From Clostridia bacterium (GTDB lineage Bacteria > Bacillota > Clostridia > UMGS1810): a stretch of 35,380 nucleotides of DNA. This document shows, piece by piece, positions 31,701 to 35,380 of this stretch (positions are counted from its first letter, which is position 1; each line of letters starts with the position of its first letter). The DNA lies in contig JAFQHQ010000063.1 in assembly GCA_017397885.1 (NCBI GenBank), positions 1-35,380 on the forward strand, written 5' to 3'. The notes beneath the pieces are model-generated. The model saw only the letters and a list, made by a program, of their open reading frames with translations, made no database searches and was not told the origin of the DNA. The translations under genes and the position numbers were made by a program.

Positions 31701-33827
31701 ACGCTTGCAGGAAAACAGGCAATTACACTTGGCTCATTTGGCGGCAGTGTGGTATATAAATATGACACACCCATAGAAAACAACCCTGCAAACCCTTATG
31801 GAATTGATTTCATCATCGAGGGTAACGCATTCACAAACAGCGACGGAACAAGTGCAGTTTCTTCAAGTGAACCTGCCGCCGTAATGGTATCAAAGGACGG
31901 CGAAACATGGTATGAGCTTGCAGGAAGTGAATATTATGATGCAAATACTATTCATAATTTTGCGGTTACATATGAAAATCCCGACACTTCATTTGCAAAC
32001 TCAGTGAACATCCCTTGGAAGGACAATCTCGGCAACAGCGGAATCATTTCCGGAAACGGTCAGCATTCACAAAGCTATTACCCCAACCCCGACATATACG
32101 GTGCATATCAAAAGGGTGCAGGCAAAAACGAAAGCTACACAAATGACAGTGTTTCTTTTTCGGGAACAAAAATAGCAAATTCGGCAAATCCCACCTTTGG
32201 TTATGCCGACAACCATGCCGCAGGCGACTATTCAAACAGCCCCGAAGCCAATCCCAAAGGAAACACGGCGGCAAATCCGTATATTGAAAATCATTATTCG
32301 GTATATAATGCCGACGGCTTTGACATTGCATGGGCCGTTGACAGCGATGGAAACCCTGTTGAATTGGACAGTATATCATATATCAAGGTATACAATCCTA
32401 TTCTGTATGCAGGCGGTTTGACGGGCGAAAAATCTCCCGAAATTCTCCGTGTTCTCCGTGCAGAGCCACAAAGCGTGGCAGTTGGTGTGACGAGCGCACT
32501 TACTGCTTTAACAATAAACGGCAAGAGGGTTGAATTAATCGACAATAAATTTATATACGACATTGATGCCGAAGAATCATCCACATTTATATTCTCCCCC
32601 GACCATGAAAACTCGAATGCAAATATTTATGTATCTAACCTCAGAGTAACTCCGGGAGAAACATCAAAACCGATAGTTGCTGTAAACAAGCTTCGATTGA
32701 TTGTTCAGGAAGACAACAAAGAACCGCTGATATATATTTTCAATTTTACAAATGTAAATAAGGACCAAGTTTCACCCCCGCAATCACCGGGAGATTCACC
32801 ATATTCTCCCGATTCCGATTTAATTCGTGTCAAATTCTCTCTTACGGGAGACACAGTGCATTATGACATGGAAACCGGCAAAAATACGACATCTCATTCA
32901 AGTCCCATATGGATTAAAGAACAATATGTGAGCATACCCAAAGGCTCTACTGTAAAATATCTTACCGAGTTTATGCTAAACAATGCAAATATTGATTATA
33001 AATCAGACGGAGCATATATCTATAAAATCAAAGGCCTGGGTGCATTTGACAACGGTCCGAAATCCGGATGGATGTACAGATACAACGGCAAAATTTCTGA
33101 TGAAGGAGCCGAATCCAAAAAGCTAAAAGACGGTGACGTAATAAAATGGTTCTACAGCGACGACTACACTAAAGAAAATGATTATGAAGGCAGTTTCACC
33201 GCCGGAAACAAAGGCGGAAGTGATTTGTCGGACAGTAAAACGAACGATGATAACTCTGCGGATGAAAATTTAGATAAGTTCTTTGGCGAAAATACATTTT
33301 CGGACGTCAAAGCTGATGAATGGTACTATGAAGCCGTGAGATATGTATATGAAAATAATCTTATGCATGGTTCGGATATTGGCTTTGAACCTGAAAGCAA
33401 AATGACAAGGGCTATGATTGTTACTGTTCTCTACAGACTCGATAATTCCCCAAAAGCAGACCTTAAGCATAACTTCACAGATGTAGCGGACGACGTATGG
33501 TATGAAGATGCCGTTTCGTGGTCATATGCCAACGGGCTTGTTAAAGGCATAACAGAAACAGAGTTTGCACCAAATGACCATATTTCCCGTGAACAAACTG
33601 CACTCATTTTTTGTCGCTATGCAAAAATGCAAGGATATGAAGTAAACGTCAATGCCGATATTACGGGGTTTGAAGATGATGAATGTGTGAGCGAGTGGGC
33701 TTTGGATGCGGTAAAATGGGCAATTAAAACAGGTCTTATAAAAGGAAGCGACAAAGCAACACTTTCACCACAGGGTGCAACAACCCGAGCTCAATTCGCA
33801 ACAATGCTAATGCGTTTTTGTAATTAA
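28713..33827 (+). CDS. Giant secreted SLH-anchored protein with DUF4430 (transcobalamin beta-domain-like) module
   Basis: 1704 residues from GTG28713 with AAAGGA upstream. A signal peptide ends near TMA24. Order: an N-terminal domain with an EF-hand/dockerin-like loop DENGDGKLTFDD (64-75) and ADWYTFF; Ig-like stretches; cadherin-like beta-sandwiches (about 627-745 and 755-865); and a surface-protein domain with PAPGQFVNQ, GSFGGSVVYKYD and SKDGETWYELAGSEYYD (about 975-1285). DUF4430 follows at about 1369-1490 (GAFDNGPKSGWMYRYNGK, LKDGDVIKWFYSDD), then three SLH repeats (1527-1704) that bind cell-wall polymers. DUF4430 is related to the C-terminal half of animal transcobalamin/intrinsic factor. 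With the B12 riboswitch upstream, cobalamin capture at the cell wall is the natural reading. Direct binding is not shown. Confidence 0.87.
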   Translation: MNFKRFLCVLLSLVMIIGTTSTMAEDQNDSADKITVYFTVSNKGVIASANDKSIMANREVVVTDENGDGKLTFDDAIVSAHKTFNTEDGYGASNGTGSGRLWGVETQNTLYFINYKGLTGGVNVDKIEDGDYLVASINADESGCYADWYTFFNTDEKEVCVNEEFVLNLKGFYGVAYMPEGLIPAPLGKISIGTWNDGDFSPLTEKTTDENGNVTLSFDEEGTYYVTASGTVRDTVMNWSSFTEVEMDCPIIAPVCKINVVQKDGEAEKPLMSDKEAADIIYAEFSDADKNYSNATKTPLVFPLEYGGETYTNVAQYLKAWAFAETGKEVIVNYTPYIYTTEYNDWSSGELKKIFYDGMDSNTEIHQDYFANNAQKNLNRLDFVSFTVGDVTTDTIDKLCIGVASKIRTPEEIVDYIASQLPFERIINTNSSKDEITDALGEKSGYSVVLPSQSGLYGTALASISWSVQNISGKENAVSINPSTRKMTIIRPNVGEEDAVFDLVATITSKSDESIVKTVDYRITVPSFEGVVVPIEVTEGANLSLTDKYYKTAVDSKYIVKAESVTEGFDLYLCTLHKSALGAEQKFDYEVSKDGYITTTDTFTVKEDNPEKIVISLTPSTEDDSKLASLSLKKPTANSHDVISGFDFDKDVYEYTIKVSGIRTIEFNAEAIAEGASVKITSYYKNSADANNKKLTNGSKAISTKCYLPDIADETSTVIITVTAPQSSMQEIKTRTYTIHIEKVAQSGPLTALTLTPTSSTGGKKDSWAGDDGFSPAEGELSPAFVTGTRTLGKYTVNYWFDKIKIMPTTIAGCSNLVDEENVESGNQSSEIPLVVGENKIPVTITNADGNVTSYTLTVYRKSQLEIVSAEVENGAIDKPFESYGAERSSSGRFSFETEFLRMKFNTNTEGTDIRVKLDGKEYFGKSGEFMEIPVKDKDSAMLFVYLYKTVNEVCECQAYIINMSRMSSAYPNTVASYLPAPGQFVNQSSFSNPETTLAGKQAITLGSFGGSVVYKYDTPIENNPANPYGIDFIIEGNAFTNSDGTSAVSSSEPAAVMVSKDGETWYELAGSEYYDANTIHNFAVTYENPDTSFANSVNIPWKDNLGNSGIISGNGQHSQSYYPNPDIYGAYQKGAGKNESYTNDSVSFSGTKIANSANPTFGYADNHAAGDYSNSPEANPKGNTAANPYIENHYSVYNADGFDIAWAVDSDGNPVELDSISYIKVYNPILYAGGLTGEKSPEILRVLRAEPQSVAVGVTSALTALTINGKRVELIDNKFIYDIDAEESSTFIFSPDHENSNANIYVSNLRVTPGETSKPIVAVNKLRLIVQEDNKEPLIYIFNFTNVNKDQVSPPQSPGDSPYSPDSDLIRVKFSLTGDTVHYDMETGKNTTSHSSPIWIKEQYVSIPKGSTVKYLTEFMLNNANIDYKSDGAYIYKIKGLGAFDNGPKSGWMYRYNGKISDEGAESKKLKDGDVIKWFYSDDYTKENDYEGSFTAGNKGGSDLSDSKTNDDNSADENLDKFFGENTFSDVKADEWYYEAVRYVYENNLMHGSDIGFEPESKMTRAMIVTVLYRLDNSPKADLKHNFTDVADDVWYEDAVSWSYANGLVKGITETEFAPNDHISREQTALIFCRYAKMQGYEVNVNADITGFEDDECVSEWALDAVKWAIKTGLIKGSDKATLSPQGATTRAQFATMLMRFCN

Positions 33828-33841
33828 AGGAGATTTTTATA

Positions 33842-35380
33842 ATGAAAAAAATCATGTCAGTAGTTTTAACACTAACAATGCTTTTCAGCCTTTCAATACC
33901 AAGTTTTGCTCTTGAAACCGCAGATTCGAACGAACTCATGAAAGATGTAGGAAAGTATCTTTATGAAACGGTTTCAAATCCCGTGGTTTCATCGGCAGGT
34001 GGTGAATGGACAGTTTTTGGTCTTGCAAGAAGTGAAATTGAAACAGATGAAGAATATTTTGAAAAGTATTTCACAAACCTTGAAAGATATGTTACAAAAA
34101 CCAACGGCATACTCCACCGCGTTAAATACAGCGAATATTCAAGAGTTATTATTGCCCTCTCGGCAACAGGCAAAGACCCCTCAAATGTTTCGGGTCATAA
34201 TTTGGTTTTGCCAATTTGTGATTTTGAAAAAACAGTTTATCAGGGCATAAACGGTTCAATTTGGGCATTGATTGCCCTTGATTGCTTGAATTCTGACACT
34301 GATATGAAAGTTAAAGAAGCAAAAGAACAATATTTGAATCACATTCTCAAAAACCAAACCGCAGACGGCGGATGGGCTCTTTCGGGAGATGAAGCAGACC
34401 CCGATATAACCGCCATGGCTCTTTCGGCTTTGGCAAAACACCGTGACAGACACGGTGTTGAAACAGCTATAGAAAAAGCTCTTTTGTGTCTTTCACAAAT
34501 GCAAAACGAAAACGGCAGTTTCACACAAAGCAATACAGAAACCTCCGAAGGCTGTGCTCAGGTAATAGTTGCTCTTTGCGAGCTTGGTATTTCGCCTCAT
34601 GATGAGCGTTTTACAAAAAACGGGCATACTGCCTTCGATGCCATGATGTCGTGCTTTATTCCGTCAGGCGGATTCAGCCACACCTCGGATTCATCGGAGA
34701 TAAATCTCATGACAACGGAGCAGTGTTTTTATGCACTTGTAGCATATGACCGCTTTTTAAAAGGAAAACCATCTCTTTTTTCAATGAACGATGTTACTCT
34801 ATCCGACAATAGCGATGAAAACGCAATCGGGCTACCCGGCAAAAACCCTGTCGTGAAAAAAAATGAAATATTATCACCGGGCAAAAAATTTGAAGATGTT
34901 TCAGATTTTAAAATTGAGACTTTAGCTTCAATGGGAATTATAAACGGAAAAACCGCAAACACCTTTGACCCTCATGGCTCTATGACAAGAGCGGAATTTG
35001 CAACAATCATCACAAGAGCTCTCGGACTTGAACCAAAAGAAGACCATATTTTTGAAGATGTTAAAACAGGCGATTGGTTCAGCGGCTTTGTATGCAGTGC
35101 ACATTCCCACGGTATCATAAAAGGCATAAGCGAAACGCATTTTAACCCACACGGAACAATAACCCGTGAGCAAGCCGGTGCAATGATTGAAAGAGCGGCA
35201 AGGCTGTGCGGAGCTGAAAATAATATTGACAGATCTGCGGCAAGAGATATTCTTGCAGGTTTTTCAGACTATATAACAGTTTCGGAATGGGCAATGTGCG
35301 CTATGGCATTTTGTTACGAAATCGGAATTATGCCGGATGATGCATTGCAAATCAATCCTCATGAAGAAGTTACGCGTACA
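33842..35380 (+). CDS. Secreted SLH protein with alpha/alpha-barrel (prenyltransferase/transcobalamin alpha-domain-like) module, 3' end outside window
   Basis: 513 codons are visible. ATG33842 has AAAGGAG nine bases upstream and follows the large gene by 14 bases. Signal peptide MKKIMSVVLTLTMLFSLSIP, cleaved near SFA. Residues ~25-315 are helical repeats of the prenyltransferase/squalene-oxidase/transcobalamin fold: GEWTVFGLARS, YSRVIIALSATGKDPSN, GINGSIWALIALD, DGGWALSGDEADPDITAMAL, ESEGCAQ-like TSEGCAQVIVALCELGISP and TTEQCFYALVAYDRF. SLH repeats start near residue 349 (FEDVSDFKIETLASMGIING) and continue to the window end; the third is incomplete. It has no DUF4430 of its own, which is carried by the neighbouring protein. 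I infer that the two proteins act as a pair. Confidence 0.85.
   Translation, partial: MKKIMSVVLTLTMLFSLSIPSFALETADSNELMKDVGKYLYETVSNPVVSSAGGEWTVFGLARSEIETDEEYFEKYFTNLERYVTKTNGILHRVKYSEYSRVIIALSATGKDPSNVSGHNLVLPICDFEKTVYQGINGSIWALIALDCLNSDTDMKVKEAKEQYLNHILKNQTADGGWALSGDEADPDITAMALSALAKHRDRHGVETAIEKALLCLSQMQNENGSFTQSNTETSEGCAQVIVALCELGISPHDERFTKNGHTAFDAMMSCFIPSGGFSHTSDSSEINLMTTEQCFYALVAYDRFLKGKPSLFSMNDVTLSDNSDENAIGLPGKNPVVKKNEILSPGKKFEDVSDFKIETLASMGIINGKTANTFDPHGSMTRAEFATIITRALGLEPKEDHIFEDVKTGDWFSGFVCSAHSHGIIKGISETHFNPHGTITREQAGAMIERAARLCGAENNIDRSAARDILAGFSDYITVSEWAMCAMAFCYEIGIMPDDALQINPHEEVTRT

Overview
The window looks like chromosomal DNA from an anaerobic, spore-forming member of the Clostridia, probably an uncultured gut Oscillospirales-type lineage. 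It carries a spoIIAA-spoIIAB-sigF operon, a four-subunit 2-oxoacid:ferredoxin oxidoreductase, SLH-anchored surface proteins and moderately AT-rich DNA with strong AGGAGG ribosome sites. The species cannot be named from the sequence alone. No tRNA, rRNA or CRISPR array was seen.

Left part (1-5235). The end of an ECF-type vitamin transporter S component diverges from a damaged MocR-family regulator. That regulator has lost the PLP lysine and its C-terminus. A minus-strand operon follows, in transcription order: RseC-like redox membrane protein, P-loop ATPase, ferredoxin, and the alpha, beta and gamma oxidoreductase subunits.

Rearranged part (5300-7810). An IS3-family remnant is fused to the tail of a lost surface-protein gene. 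Next to it are two paralogous SGNH hydrolase genes on the minus strand. Between them lie two tandem ~305-bp repeats. Each repeat carries a near-consensus sigma-A promoter, a ~160-nt RNA that folds into a long rod, and a terminator on the plus strand. The rod arms differ between copies yet still pair, while the apical loop and 3' tail are identical. This pattern points to an undescribed structured small RNA.

Housekeeping part (7820-20140, minus strand). The genes are plsY, der, a DUF512 radical-SAM gene, a HAD phosphatase, rpmF with DUF177/YceD, pgeF with a ROK regulator, and a pfkA-small membrane protein-valS-folC operon.

Plus-strand lipid and sporulation genes (20248-23445). A PlsC-like acyltransferase overlaps a PAP2 phosphatase gene. 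The spoIIA operon follows, behind a sigma-H-like promoter that lies inside the preceding terminator hairpin.

Transport and regulation (23484-28174). A MATE exporter diverges from an AraC regulator. A class II glutamine amidotransferase-like gene is paired with an MFS transporter.

Right part (28262-35380). A cobalamin riboswitch, with a terminator and a competing hairpin, precedes two large secreted SLH proteins. The first (1704 aa) carries a DUF4430 (transcobalamin beta-domain-like) module. The second, cut by the window end, carries an alpha/alpha-barrel (prenyltransferase/transcobalamin alpha-domain-like) module. Together they resemble a transcobalamin or intrinsic factor split over two cell-wall proteins and regulated by B12. 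This is the most exciting candidate system here, with the tandem small RNAs second.
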